Source of the DNA: a bacterium
Lineage (GTDB): Bacteria; Cyanobacteriota; Vampirovibrionia; Gastranaerophilales; Gastranaerophilaceae
Direction of reading: 5' to 3'
Assembly (NCBI GenBank): GCA_017433195.1
Contig: JAFRHR010000067.1
Coordinates: 1-37,253, forward strand
Length of the DNA stretch: 37,253 bases
The position numbers and the translations under genes were made by a program. Under the pieces are notes generated by a model. That model was not told where the DNA came from and made no database searches. It worked only from the letters and a program-made list of their open reading frames with translations. Positions 1 through 8,427 of the stretch are shown here, piece by piece (the first letter of the stretch is position 1; the number at the start of each line of letters is the position of its first letter).

Positions 1-1603
1 ATTTCTCTATAAGCGCTCTTGTTGCTTCATCACTTTCTTCTGTAGTTATTTTTACCCCTTCCGCTGATGGGATGTAACTTCCGGAATCTTTTCCTTCGTT
101 AGTATTTTTTCCGTCAGGACTTGTTGGATTTGAACCGTTATTAAACGGAGACTCAGGTGACGGAACGTAAGCGGAATTTATTGCCGAATCAAGTAAATTT
201 CTCGGATTTATTAATCTTCCCGCAAATGAGCCGTCTTTATTATGACATTCGTCCGATGTAACAAGAATTTTTTCCAAAAATTCCAATGGTGTTGTATCAG
301 GATTTGCTTCTTTCATTAACGCATACATTCCTGCAAGATATGCCGCATTGAAACCGCTTCCGTCAGATGCTCCGTTATATACATATCCGTCAGTTGTTTT
401 GTAATCTGCAAGAGTTCTGTGTTCTGTCGGTAAAAGTATTGTATTGTCTTTTATCTCGTCTGATGCATTTTTAGAAAAACCTGTCAGTCTTGCATAAGTT
501 CCTTCATGATAACTTGCAGGATCGTTTACGTCTTTTGACGGATTTCTGTCTGCACTCATAACATTAATTCCGTACATATTATTCATTGAACCTGAAATAA
601 CAAATATACCCTGTTCGGTTGCTTCTTTAATTGTTTCCATTAATTCAGGATAATCAGGTGCAAGTTCATCAAATGCCCAGCTTATTGATATAACAGGTAT
701 TTTTTGACCTTCAGGTAATTTTTTGTTTTCTTCAATTACCTTTCTTATGGCTTTTGTATAATTTTCATTCTTTGATACAAAAGTATTCGGATTATTTTTA
801 TTGCGTTTTAAGTATTTTAACTGCTGTTTTAAGTATTTCTTATAATCGTTGTTTGATGTTTGTTTTATAGCAAGTTTTATTGATAACATATATTTTTCGA
901 TATCGTCTTTATCGTAAGTAATGTTATCAGCAGCATAATAAGCAATCGTACTGTCAGGTGCAACACCGCAATTTGTTCCGTTAATCATTGAAACAGTCTG
1001 GGCAGCATGCATCGTTCCTTCGCTTTCTTCTTTTGTTGAATTATCATATCCTATTTTTTCATAACTTAAAATTTTTCCGCTATATTCGTTATGCGGGCTT
1101 AATGGCTGTCCGATTACAGCAATTTTTACCCCTTTTCCGGTAAATCTGTCCTGATGTTCGCTGCTAATTCCGAGACCGGAGTCTTTCATTGCTTCGGTAA
1201 CAGTGTTTAACTTGTCATGTTGATCCTGAGACATTAAAGTTGTATTATCAACCTGTAAATCCAGCAAGTCTTCAAGACTCATTTTTAGACCGCTTATATC
1301 CGTAAATCTGGCATCTTTCGCCCCGTTAGAATAGTATATTTCCTCAAATTTCTGCGGAACATATGTTTCTAACCTATAACTTGACGGCTTATCTAATGCC
1401 GCATCAGGAATGTTGTCCTGAATTCCTTTAAAAGATGGTGTTACCTGACTTCTCCCAAGAAAGCTCATCTGATTCATATCTCTGTTTAAACGTTCATTAT
1501 TTGTGGGATTTGTTGTGGGAGCATTATAATTTAAGGGTTTTTTGTTGTTTAAACCCTGCAATCCTGAGTATGATTTGATTTTTGATATATCAATATTCTG
1601 CAT
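1..1603 (-). CDS. Subtilase-fold (S8-like) protein, probably catalytically dead, 3' end outside window
   Basis: The frame stays open for 534 codons from ATG 1603 down to base 1, so the C-terminus lies outside the window. The order of segments follows a subtilase. GKGVKIAVIGQPL (about residue 155) matches GKGVKVAVIDTGI. HAAQTVSMING followed by CGVAPD matches HGTHVAGIIAG...GVAPD. VISISWAF matches the strand before the oxyanion region. DGSGFNAAYLAG matches SGTSFAAPYVAG. On this alignment the catalytic Asp and Ser are both Gly, while a His can be kept. The N-terminus has no signal peptide; it is Asn-rich and carries SFKG at residues 57-60. The last part seen is Pro/Ser/Asn-rich and looks like a linker. 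A -10 (TATAAT, 1624-1619) gives a short leader. The fold is fairly sure; the role (binding, scaffold or regulator) is unknown. Confidence 0.75.
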   Translation of the reverse strand, partial: MQNIDISKIKSYSGLQGLNNKKPLNYNAPTTNPTNNERLNRDMNQMSFLGRSQVTPSFKGIQDNIPDAALDKPSSYRLETYVPQKFEEIYYSNGAKDARFTDISGLKMSLEDLLDLQVDNTTLMSQDQHDKLNTVTEAMKDSGLGISSEHQDRFTGKGVKIAVIGQPLSPHNEYSGKILSYEKIGYDNSTKEESEGTMHAAQTVSMINGTNCGVAPDSTIAYYAADNITYDKDDIEKYMLSIKLAIKQTSNNDYKKYLKQQLKYLKRNKNNPNTFVSKNENYTKAIRKVIEENKKLPEGQKIPVISISWAFDELAPDYPELMETIKEATEQGIFVISGSMNNMYGINVMSADRNPSKDVNDPASYHEGTYARLTGFSKNASDEIKDNTILLPTEHRTLADYKTTDGYVYNGASDGSGFNAAYLAGMYALMKEANPDTTPLEFLEKILVTSDECHNKDGSFAGRLINPRNLLDSAINSAYVPSPESPFNNGSNPTSPDGKNTNEGKDSGSYIPSAEGVKITTEESDEATRALIEK

Positions 1604-1753
1604 AGAAATTCCCACATGATTATAAAAACATTTTTTTTATGAAAATTGCGTTAACAAAATTAGTTTTTTAAGAAATTTTACATAATTAACAATTTATTCT
1701 TTTTTAAAATATCTTATGCAATAATAAAAGGATAAAAGAAACGGAGAGAACCG

Positions 1754-2503
1754 ATGATTAATGTTGCAGTTTGCGGTGCAAACGGAAAAATGGGGAAAAA
1801 AGTCGTATCAACTGTTGAAAACGACAGCGAGTTAACCTTATCCGCAAAAATTGATATAAATAATGCAGAATATTCTTCTGTTGAAGATGCAATAGAAAAA
1901 GGTGCAAAAATTGATTTGCTGGTTGATTTTACCCAACCTGATTCTGTTTTTAACAATGCAAAAACCTGCCTTAACAACAAAATCAAAATTGTTATAGGAA
2001 CAACGGGCTTAACAGACGGGCAAATTGAAGAATTAAAAAGTTTATCTCAAAAAAATAACACAGCCTGTTTTATTGCTCCAAACTTTTCAACAGGTGCAGT
2101 TCTGATGATGAAGTTTGCACAAATGGCAGCAAAGTATTTTGATAATGCGGAAATAATTGAATTTCACCATAATCAGAAAAAAGATGCACCCTCAGGTACT
2201 GCAATAAAAACAGCACAGTTAATGAAAGATGCAAAAGAAACTTTCACGCTTGGTAACGTTCCCGAAAAAGAGACAATACAGGGTGCAAGAGGCGGGAAAT
2301 CGTATTCCGATATTCATATACATTCTGTCAGAATGCCGGGATATATGGCTTCACAGGAAGTAATCTTCGGCTCAAACGGGCAGACTTTAAAAATAAGACA
2401 CGATTCAACAGACAGAGATTGCTACATGCAGGGGGTTCTTCTTGCCGTTAAATATGCGGCATCTCACAATGAATTTGTGTACGGATTAGACAACATATTA
2501 TAG
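1754..2503 (+). CDS. dapB: 4-hydroxy-tetrahydrodipicolinate reductase
   Basis: Cytosolic NAD(P)H-dependent reductase of the diaminopimelate/lysine pathway, supplying the peptidoglycan cross-linking amino acid. The 249 residues are typical for the family. A dinucleotide-binding loop is seen at CGANGKMG (7-14), GTTG at 82-85, and the family signature FHHNQKKDAPSGTA at 137-150, containing the catalytic His pair and the substrate-binding Lys. The C-terminal block (IHSVRMPG, then HDSTDR) is also typical. GGAGAG sits about 8 nt before the ATG, which fixes the start. It opens an operon in which asd, the preceding pathway step, follows after 14 nt. No lysine riboswitch is apparent in the 150-bp AT-rich leader. 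Confidence 0.96.
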   Translation: MINVAVCGANGKMGKKVVSTVENDSELTLSAKIDINNAEYSSVEDAIEKGAKIDLLVDFTQPDSVFNNAKTCLNNKIKIVIGTTGLTDGQIEELKSLSQKNNTACFIAPNFSTGAVLMMKFAQMAAKYFDNAEIIEFHHNQKKDAPSGTAIKTAQLMKDAKETFTLGNVPEKETIQGARGGKSYSDIHIHSVRMPGYMASQEVIFGSNGQTLKIRHDSTDRDCYMQGVLLAVKYAASHNEFVYGLDNIL

Positions 2504-2517
2504 AAAAGGAAATAAAA

Positions 2518-3534
2518 ATGAGAAAACCGGTAATAGCAGTTTTAGGCGCGACAGGAGTTGTCGGCAGAGAAATAACAAAAGTAATTGACGAATTAAAAAT
2601 ACCTTTTGAAGAAATAAAATTTTTATCAAGCGCAAAAAGTGCGGGTAAAAAATTAGAATTTCAGGGTAAAGAATATACTGTTCAAGAGGCAACCCCTGAG
2701 GTTTTTGACGGCGTAAACATAGTTCTTGCATCTGCAGGAAGTTCTACAAGCCAAAAATTTGCTCCTGAAATAGTTAAGCGTGGCGGTGTAATTATTGATA
2801 ATTCAAGTGCTTTCAGGATGGAAAAAGACGTACCTTTGGTAATTGTCGGTGCAAATGAAGAAGACATTAAAAATCACAAAGGAATTATTGCAAATCCTAA
2901 CTGCTCAACTTCACAGTTAATGTTAGTTTTAAAGCCGTTATTACAGTTATCAAAAATGAAACGTCTAATCGTTTCAACATACCAATCCGTAAGCGGTGCA
3001 GGTTTGGCTGCAATAAACGAGTTGACTGAAAATACAAAAGCAACTCTTGACGGAAAAGATTTTGAAAACGTATGTTTTAAAAAGCCGATTTCTTTCAATG
3101 TAATCCCGCAAATTGATGTTTTTGTTGAAAACGGTTACACAAAAGAAGAAATGAAAGTTGTTAATGAAACAAAGAAAATCCTTCATCTTCCTCAGGATAT
3201 GAAGATTTCCTGTACCGCCGTAAGAGTTCCAGTTTACAGAGGTCACTCCGAAGCAGTTGATATCGAATTTGAAAAAGAAGTAACTCCTGATGAAGTCAGA
3301 GAAGTTCTTTCAAAATCTTTCGGTACAGTTGTAATAGATAATCCCGAAAATTACGAATATCCGACAACACGTGATGCAGACGGCAAAAATCCTGTCTATG
3401 TCGGAAGAATAAGAAAGAATTTAGCGTTTGATAACGGAATTACTCTCTGGTGCGTTGCCGATAACTTATTAATCGGTGCCGCATTAAACACTGTCAGAAT
3501 TGCACAAAAAGTTATCGAATATCAGGCATTTTAG
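2518..3534 (+). CDS. asd: Aspartate-semialdehyde dehydrogenase
   Basis: Converts aspartyl phosphate to aspartate semialdehyde with NADPH, the branch point to lysine/diaminopimelate, threonine and methionine. The 338 residues match the standard length. Visible are the nucleotide loop GATGVVGRE (10-18), SAGSSTS (72-78), the active-site Cys129 in NPNCSTSQ, the substrate-site Gln156 in YQSVSGAG, and the catalytic-base region VYRGHSEA with Arg241 and His243. AAAGGAAAT precedes the ATG. The gene lies 14 nt after dapB and 20 nt before rfaE2. Its product also feeds ThrB, encoded by thrB at 21207-22157. Confidence 0.96.
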   Translation: MRKPVIAVLGATGVVGREITKVIDELKIPFEEIKFLSSAKSAGKKLEFQGKEYTVQEATPEVFDGVNIVLASAGSSTSQKFAPEIVKRGGVIIDNSSAFRMEKDVPLVIVGANEEDIKNHKGIIANPNCSTSQLMLVLKPLLQLSKMKRLIVSTYQSVSGAGLAAINELTENTKATLDGKDFENVCFKKPISFNVIPQIDVFVENGYTKEEMKVVNETKKILHLPQDMKISCTAVRVPVYRGHSEAVDIEFEKEVTPDEVREVLSKSFGTVVIDNPENYEYPTTRDADGKNPVYVGRIRKNLAFDNGITLWCVADNLLIGAALNTVRIAQKVIEYQAF

Positions 3535-3554
3535 GTGGGGGTAAATGTAAGCAA

Positions 3555-4019
3555 ATGACTTTACTGACTCTTGATGAAGCAATAAAAATAAGAGAGGATT
3601 TAAGAAAACAAGGCAAAAAAGTCGTTGTTACAAATGGATGCTTTGATATTATCCATGTCGGGCATGTTAGATACTTACAGCAGACAAAATCATACGGAGA
3701 TGTTTTAATCGTTCTCTTAAATTCAGATTCATCAGTGAAAAAAATTAAAGGCGATGACAGACCGCTTAACAACGAAAATGACAGGGCAGAAATATTAAGT
3801 GCTTTATCGTGCGTTGATTATGTGGTAAAATTTAGTGAAACATCGGTGAACAATCTTTTAGAAGCTCTGAAACCAGATATTTATACAAAAGGTGCAGACT
3901 ACACATTAGAAACATTACCGGAAAGAGATACGGTAAAAAAACTGAACATCGAAGTTAAATTCATAGATTTTGTCAAAGGCAAATCAACAACAAATTTAAT
4001 AGAAAAAATTAAAAATTAA
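3555..4019 (+). CDS. rfaE2: D-glycero-beta-D-manno-heptose 1-phosphate adenylyltransferase (RfaE domain II)
   Basis: Nucleotidyltransferase expected to activate heptose 1-phosphate to ADP-heptose for the lipopolysaccharide core. The cytidylyltransferase-type fold shows TNGCFDIIHVGH (26-37) with the HxGH residues His34 and His37, the ribose/phosphate loop NSDSSVKKIKG, RPL at 69-71, and the end motif KGKSTTNLIEKI. At 154 residues it is the stand-alone adenylyltransferase domain. The kinase half (HldA/RfaE1), fused in E. coli HldE, is not in this window. The position between asd and lpxD, with two GT9 heptosyltransferase-like genes in the window, supports a role in LPS. Closely related cytidylyltransferases cannot be fully excluded. 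Confidence 0.88.
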   Translation: MTLLTLDEAIKIREDLRKQGKKVVVTNGCFDIIHVGHVRYLQQTKSYGDVLIVLLNSDSSVKKIKGDDRPLNNENDRAEILSALSCVDYVVKFSETSVNNLLEALKPDIYTKGADYTLETLPERDTVKKLNIEVKFIDFVKGKSTTNLIEKIKN

Positions 4020-4035
4020 TTATAGGAGAAAGCGA

Positions 4036-5124
4036 ATGAAGACTTTTACTTTAGAACAGATAGCAGAAATTACCGGAGGTATGTTATCTAAAACACATGA
4101 TGTTAATATCACAAGAATAGCTCCGCCTCTTCTTGCAGACGAAACAACTCTTGCGTTGGCTCTCGGAGAAGATGAAATCGCAAATATGCAAAATTCTAAA
4201 GCAAAAGCTGCTTTAGTTCCTTTGGGTGTTAATTTTGACAATATTTCAACAATTGAAGTTGAACGTCCGAGACTTGCAATGATGAAACTCATCACAATGT
4301 TCTACGAAAAACCCGAATTTAACAAGGGTATCCACGAAAGAGCAGTTGTTCACGAAACCGCAAAAATAGGTCAGAATGTTTCAATAGGTGCAAATGTTGT
4401 TATCGGAAAAAATGTTGTTATTGGTGATAATACTGAAATAATGCCTAATTCATATATTGGCAGCGGTGCAATAATCGGTTCAAACTGTTTCTTCCACCCG
4501 TCTGTTAATATAGGAGACAACGTTGTTGTCGGAAACAGTGTTATTCTTCACCATGGTGTTTCATTAGGTGCTGACGGATTCAGTTTTGTAACAGAAGCTC
4601 CCGATAACATAGAAAAAGCAAGACAAAATGGTGAAATAACAGACGGAAATGTTGAGCAAGTCATATTCAAAATTCCGTCAATTGGTTCTGTCATCATCGG
4701 AAATAATGTAGAAATCGGTGCCAACACGGCAATAGACAGAGGAACTATAGAAAATACCACAATCGGGGATAACACCAAAATAGATGATTTGGTTATGATA
4801 GGTCATAACTGCAAAATCGGTCAGGGTTGCTTAATAGTTTCACAAGCCGGAATTGCAGGAAGTTGTGTTATAGGCGACAGAGTCGTTATCGCCGGTCAGG
4901 CAGGTCTTGCAGATCATATCAAAATCGGTTCAGACTCAATAATTACCGCAAAAGCAGGTGTTACTAAGAGTTTTGCTGAAAAATCAATTGTTGTAGGTAT
5001 TCCTGCTGTTCCGAGAAAAGAATTTATCAAACAACTCAAAATTATGAAAGATGCAGGCGACATTATAGCAAAATTCAGAAAATATGAACCGTTGCTTCAC
5101 TCTTTTGAAGAAGAAAAAGTATAA
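4036..5124 (+). CDS. lpxD: UDP-3-O-(3-hydroxyacyl)glucosamine N-acyltransferase
   Basis: Third step of lipid A synthesis: moves a 3-hydroxyacyl chain from ACP to the 2-amino group of UDP-3-O-acyl-glucosamine. At 362 residues it has the three-part LpxD layout. An N-terminal uridine-binding domain spans about 1-100. A left-handed beta-helix follows, built from hexapeptide repeats (IGANVVIGKNVVIG at 117-130 and onwards, to about 320). A C-terminal helical tail comes last. The catalytic His is most likely His257 in LVMIGHNCKIG. A second conserved block is GADGFSFV (178-185). AGGAGA lies 7 nt before the ATG. lpxC follows after 9 nt. Confidence 0.95.
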   Translation: MKTFTLEQIAEITGGMLSKTHDVNITRIAPPLLADETTLALALGEDEIANMQNSKAKAALVPLGVNFDNISTIEVERPRLAMMKLITMFYEKPEFNKGIHERAVVHETAKIGQNVSIGANVVIGKNVVIGDNTEIMPNSYIGSGAIIGSNCFFHPSVNIGDNVVVGNSVILHHGVSLGADGFSFVTEAPDNIEKARQNGEITDGNVEQVIFKIPSIGSVIIGNNVEIGANTAIDRGTIENTTIGDNTKIDDLVMIGHNCKIGQGCLIVSQAGIAGSCVIGDRVVIAGQAGLADHIKIGSDSIITAKAGVTKSFAEKSIVVGIPAVPRKEFIKQLKIMKDAGDIIAKFRKYEPLLHSFEEEKV

Positions 5125-5133
5125 AGGATAATA

Positions 5134-5973
5134 ATGACAACAATACTTAAAGAAATAAACGTTACAGGAAATTCCCTGATGAGAAATCTGATTTCGGCAG
5201 TTTGCATAAAACCGTCAACCGAAAAAGGAATAAGATTTTTTGTATCAGGCGACAAAGACGGATTTTTGGCTGACATTGATAACGTAGTTACCACAAAACA
5301 CTGTGTAACACTTGCAAACAGAGATAAAAAGAATTTCTTCGGCAAGTACCGTTACAAAGCAATGCTCTGCGAACATTTTTTCGCCGCCTGTGCAATTCTC
5401 GGAATAGATTCTCTGAATGTTTATATGAATGAGTATGAAATGCCTATCCTTGACGGAAGTGCAAAAGAATGGATAAAGTTGTTCAAAGAAGCAGGAATTG
5501 AAAAATCAAAAAAATCTTACTACACGGTAAGTGAGCCTGTTTATTATCTGAATGGTAAAACTTCTTTGATAATCGTACCTGATGAAAAATTAAACATAAC
5601 TTATTCCGTAAATTATGATCATCCAGATCTTAAAAACAGGTGGATAAGTCTTGATCCGAAAAACCTCAATGAAATAATTGAGGCAAGAACTTTCGGCTAT
5701 CTGAAAGATTTGAAAAGATTTCAGTTTTTCGGTTTTGCCCGTGGTGTAACAATTGAAAATACTGTTGGCATGGTTGAAATGGGATATACGACAGAATTGC
5801 GTTCTCCATACGAACCCGTTAAGCACAAAATTCTTGATTTAATAGGCGATTTATATTTGGCAGGGGTTTCTCCGCTTGACCTAAAAGCACAAATCCTCGT
5901 AAAAGAGGCAGGTCATACTGTCCATTTAAAAGTTGCTAAAGAACTTAAAAACAAATTGATTAAAATAAAGTAG
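5134..5973 (+). CDS. lpxC: UDP-3-O-acyl-N-acetylglucosamine deacetylase
   Basis: Zinc deacetylase catalysing the committed step of lipid A synthesis, directly before the LpxD reaction. At 279 residues it is slightly shorter than E. coli LpxC (305). The usual metal and catalytic sites are present: Glu80-His81 in LCEHFFAA, His231 and Asp235 in VKHKILDLIGD, and the general-acid His261 in EAGHTVH. The EARTFG motif at 183-188 is also conserved. It is a stand-alone gene, not the LpxC-FabZ fusion found in some phyla, but fabZ follows 7 nt later. AAAGGATAAT precedes the ATG. Confidence 0.95.
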   Translation: MTTILKEINVTGNSLMRNLISAVCIKPSTEKGIRFFVSGDKDGFLADIDNVVTTKHCVTLANRDKKNFFGKYRYKAMLCEHFFAACAILGIDSLNVYMNEYEMPILDGSAKEWIKLFKEAGIEKSKKSYYTVSEPVYYLNGKTSLIIVPDEKLNITYSVNYDHPDLKNRWISLDPKNLNEIIEARTFGYLKDLKRFQFFGFARGVTIENTVGMVEMGYTTELRSPYEPVKHKILDLIGDLYLAGVSPLDLKAQILVKEAGHTVHLKVAKELKNKLIKIK

Positions 5974-5980
5974 GTGTAAA

Positions 5981-6415
5981 ATGACAGACGAAATAAAAAA
6001 ATACGATATTTTGGAAATTATGGACTTTGTTCCGCACAGATACCCGTTTTTACTTGTTGACAGAATTACTGAATGTGTTCCTAACAAGTACGCAAAAGGA
6101 TATAAAAATGTTACTTATAATGAACAGTTTTTTACAGGGCATTTCCCTGAAAATCCCGTTATGCCGGGGGTTTTGCAGCTTGAAGCGATGGCTCAGTGCG
6201 GTGCGGCAATACTTTATGATGATTTTAAAGGAAAACAGGTTTTGTTTGCAGGAATTGATAATGCAAGATTTAAAGAAATGGTTACTCCCGGTGATAAACT
6301 GGAATTTCATGTCGAATTAACAAAAATGAGAAAACCGGTTGTTAAAATTCACGGTGTTGGCATGGTAGATAATAAAGTTGCCGTTGAGGCAGATATGACT
6401 TTATGTGTGAGGTAG
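5981..6415 (+). CDS. fabZ: 3-hydroxyacyl-[acyl-carrier-protein] dehydratase
   Basis: Hot-dog-fold dehydratase of fatty-acid elongation. It competes with the lipid A enzymes for 3-hydroxyacyl-ACP, which explains its common linkage to lpx genes. The 144 residues are full length. Landmarks are PHRYPFLLVDRI (18-29) and GHFPENPVMPGVLQLEAMAQ, containing catalytic His54 and Glu68. AGGTG lies close before the ATG. The gene sits 7 nt after lpxC and 1 nt before the next small gene. In many bacteria lpxA follows fabZ; here it does not. Confidence 0.95.
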   Translation: MTDEIKKYDILEIMDFVPHRYPFLLVDRITECVPNKYAKGYKNVTYNEQFFTGHFPENPVMPGVLQLEAMAQCGAAILYDDFKGKQVLFAGIDNARFKEMVTPGDKLEFHVELTKMRKPVVKIHGVGMVDNKVAVEADMTLCVR

Positions 6416-6416
6416 T

Positions 6417-6605
6417 ATGAAAAATATAATTATTATTGCTATTGTCGTTGCGGCAATTTATTTTATTTCTCAAAATTATAAAAATATAATTCAAACTGTT
6501 GATAATAGTTTGAAAAATGAGAAAACAGTTTCAAAAGTTGTAAATACAAGAGATGCTAACCATCAATTAGAAGAAGATATTACAAATAACCCTGAAAACT
6601 ATTAA
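6417..6605 (+). CDS. Small single-pass membrane protein, unknown function
   Basis: A 62-residue protein starting 1 nt after the fabZ stop, so probably translated by coupling. Residues 3-18 form one hydrophobic segment (IIIIAIVVAAIYFI). The rest is polar and charged, rich in Asn, Lys, Glu and Asp. I recognise no family. The start has no separate strong Shine-Dalgarno, in keeping with coupling. A coding role is supported by the ATG position, the sensible membrane-plus-tail composition and the ORF filling the gap before the next gene. It could be a small envelope accessory factor, but nothing in it says which. Confidence 0.6.
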   Translation: MKNIIIIAIVVAAIYFISQNYKNIIQTVDNSLKNEKTVSKVVNTRDANHQLEEDITNNPENY

Positions 6606-6635
6606 TTTTCAGGATTGTTCAGGTAAAATTTATCT

Positions 6636-7673
6636 ATGGGTAAAAAAGTTTTAATTATCAGATTAACTTCTTTGGGTGATGTTATTTTTACCTTACCTTT
6701 GGTCAATAGCCTTAAAAATAAAGGCTATATCGTTGACTTTGTTACCGCGGAAAAAGGCGAGGGAATTATTAAGAATAACCCGTCAATAAACAAGTTTTTC
6801 CTTTATCCCCTTGGGAAATGGCGCAAAAATAAATTCAATCCCAAAAATATAATTGAATTTTTTAAACTGATTTCAGAAATAAGAAAAGAAAAATATGACA
6901 TTGTTATCGATTGTCAGCAGATGTTTAAAAATCTGTTTTTATTCCTGCTTTGCGGGGGCAAAAGAAGAATAACTTTTAAAGATGCAAAAGAACTTTCATT
7001 TTTAGGCGGAAATGAATTTGTAAAACCGTCTCATAAGTTTAAAGATAACAAATACCACATTGTAAACAGAAATCTTGAATTTGCGGAACACTTAGGAATT
7101 AAAACTGATACTCCGTTTTTTTCTTTGCCTGAGTTAAGCGAAGAAGTAAAAAACAGAGTAAACGAGTTACTTAAAAATTGTATATACGGCAAGCCTTTAA
7201 TGGTTTTAGCGCCCGCAACAACCTGGAAAAACAAGCACTGGAAAAATGAAAACTGGACAGAACTCATAAAAAAATTACTTGAACAGGATAGGTACAATTT
7301 GGTCATAACGGGTACAAAAAACGATGTTGATTTTGTTGACAGTTTACTTGTTTCTGTTCCCGATAAAGACAAGATAACTAATTTATGCGGAAAGACAAAT
7401 TTTGAAGAGTTACAGGGAGTTTTAGCCTGCACGGAAAAAGTCATAACTCTTGATAACGGAACTGCTCACTTAGCGTGGGCTGTCGGGAAACCCGATATTT
7501 TATCAATTTTTACATGCACTCCGCCTCTGAGATTTGCGCCTTTCGGTTCTCAAAAATATAAATTCTTGTGCGGAAACCTGCCCTGTCAGTTCTGCTTTAC
7601 CAAAAAATGCAGACTAAAAAATGCTGATTGCAGAAATTATCCGACAGTTGAAGAAGTTTTGAGTAATTTGTAA
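6636..7673 (+). CDS. Glycosyltransferase family 9 (ADP-heptose:LPS heptosyltransferase-like)
   Basis: GT-B fold enzyme of the WaaC/WaaF/WaaQ type, expected to add heptose or a related sugar to the LPS core at the inner membrane. The N-terminal signature KVLIIRLTSLGDVIFTLPL (4-22) and the donor-site block LDNGTAHLAWAVGKP are clear, with LAPATTWKNKHW starting the C-terminal domain. A Cys-rich tail (CGNLPCQFC, then two or more further Cys) resembles the other GT9 enzyme at 22871-23863. The gene lies 30 nt after the small membrane gene. A TAAAAT hexamer at 6624-6629, six nt before the ATG, and no Shine-Dalgarno suggest it also has its own leaderless start. The exact acceptor cannot be told. Confidence 0.88.
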   Translation: MGKKVLIIRLTSLGDVIFTLPLVNSLKNKGYIVDFVTAEKGEGIIKNNPSINKFFLYPLGKWRKNKFNPKNIIEFFKLISEIRKEKYDIVIDCQQMFKNLFLFLLCGGKRRITFKDAKELSFLGGNEFVKPSHKFKDNKYHIVNRNLEFAEHLGIKTDTPFFSLPELSEEVKNRVNELLKNCIYGKPLMVLAPATTWKNKHWKNENWTELIKKLLEQDRYNLVITGTKNDVDFVDSLLVSVPDKDKITNLCGKTNFEELQGVLACTEKVITLDNGTAHLAWAVGKPDILSIFTCTPPLRFAPFGSQKYKFLCGNLPCQFCFTKKCRLKNADCRNYPTVEEVLSNL

Positions 7674-7693
7674 GGATAATTATAAATTATGAG

Positions 7694-7718
7694 ATACTTC
7701 GGGCTTTGCCCTCAGTAT
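7694..7718. repeat. Imperfect palindrome between converging genes
   Basis: The arms ATACTTCGGGC and GCCCTCAGTAT flank a 3-nt loop, leaving a GGGC/GCCC core and an ATACT/AGTAT outer stem. It lies in the 55-nt gap between the converging GT9 gene and the unknown gene. There is no long U-run after it, so it is more likely a dispersed palindromic unit than a strong terminator, although it could stop or stabilise both transcripts. Confidence 0.5.
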
Positions 7719-7728
7719 GACAGTACCA

Positions 7729-8304
7729 TTATTTACCCCTTAAATTTCTTATCAGAGTTTTCCAGAAAGATTCTTCTACAGGCTGATTTTTGCTTTTTTC
7801 TTCAAAAAACTTATCAACTTCTCTTTCTCTGATTGATTGTGTGTTAGGTACTCTTACTGTTTTTGCAGGTGTTAAAAACCATCCGGGGCGGAACTCATCT
7901 ATTGTTCCGAAATTTTTCTCTTTTTCAATATAGCTTAAATCTCTGTTATAAATTTCTTCATAATCAACGGATGGGAATTTTTGTTTTGATATATGGCTTC
8001 CGTCAGCGCAGTCCTTCATATAAAGAATTTCTTTCATTGTCTGTTTGTCATTTTTATCTTTCCAGAACATGTATCTTGTTGAAAGAAGAGTTTCTTTTTC
8101 AGTTTTTGCATCAGGTTTTGAAAAATCGCGGCTTACTGAATGATAATGGTCGAAACGGTCTAAGGTTTCACCGTCTATCCCGCTCCATTTTTTAACCATT
8201 TTAACTTCATAAGGGGAACTGCCGTTTGGATTTTGGAGCAACTTATACCCCTTTAATCTGTTTCTTACTGCAAACCCTACAGCTTTTACTTTTAATAAAT
8301 CCAT
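7729..8304 (-). CDS. Unknown protein, 191 aa
   Basis: I do not recognise this family. I chose the ATG at 8304 (MDLLKVKAVGFAV) because AGAGGTCAGG lies just before it; an in-frame ATG ten codons upstream has no such site. The protein is soluble-looking, with no signal peptide or membrane segment. It is rich in Lys, Glu, Asp and aromatic residues, with a charged C-terminus ending RNLRGK. DYEEIYNRDLSYIEKE in the middle is probably helical. A promoter-like pair on the minus strand (TTGACA 8353-8348, 17 nt, TAATTT 8330-8325) is divergent from that of ctpA. The stop codon lies inside a GGGGTAAAT motif seen at several other gene ends here. Confidence 0.7.
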   Translation of the reverse strand: MDLLKVKAVGFAVRNRLKGYKLLQNPNGSSPYEVKMVKKWSGIDGETLDRFDHYHSVSRDFSKPDAKTEKETLLSTRYMFWKDKNDKQTMKEILYMKDCADGSHISKQKFPSVDYEEIYNRDLSYIEKEKNFGTIDEFRPGWFLTPAKTVRVPNTQSIREREVDKFFEEKSKNQPVEESFWKTLIRNLRGK

Positions 8305-8324
8305 ATCCTGACCTCTGTGATACA

Positions 8325-8353
8325 AAATTAGCATTAATATCCGTTTTTGTCAA
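8325..8353 (-). promoter_or_regulatory. Predicted promoter of the 191-aa unknown gene
   Basis: On the minus strand there is TTGACA (8353-8348), a 17-nt spacer and a weak -10 TAATTT (8330-8325) preceded by TGC, an extended -10 feature. Transcription would start about 15 nt before the ATG at 8304, leaving room for AGAGGTCAGG. The -35 is a full consensus match; the -10 matches poorly. Confidence 0.45.
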
Positions 8354-8391
8354 TGATTCCGTATGATTTAGCCATATTGTACGATTGTGTA

Positions 8392-8420
8392 TTGATAAAA
8401 ATTTTCCGTTGGTGTTAAAT
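8392..8420 (+). promoter_or_regulatory. Predicted leaderless promoter of ctpA
   Basis: TTGATA (8392-8397) and TTAAAT (8415-8420) are separated by exactly 17 nt. The ATG at 8428 starts 8 nt after the last -10 base, where transcription is expected to begin. No Shine-Dalgarno is found before this ATG, so the mRNA is probably leaderless. Confidence 0.5.
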
Positions 8421-8427
8421 ATTTTCC

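Noticed and set aside
1604..1753. Lysine riboswitch in front of dapB.
   Set aside because: The 150-bp gap is AT-rich and lacks the length and paired elements of the lysine aptamer.
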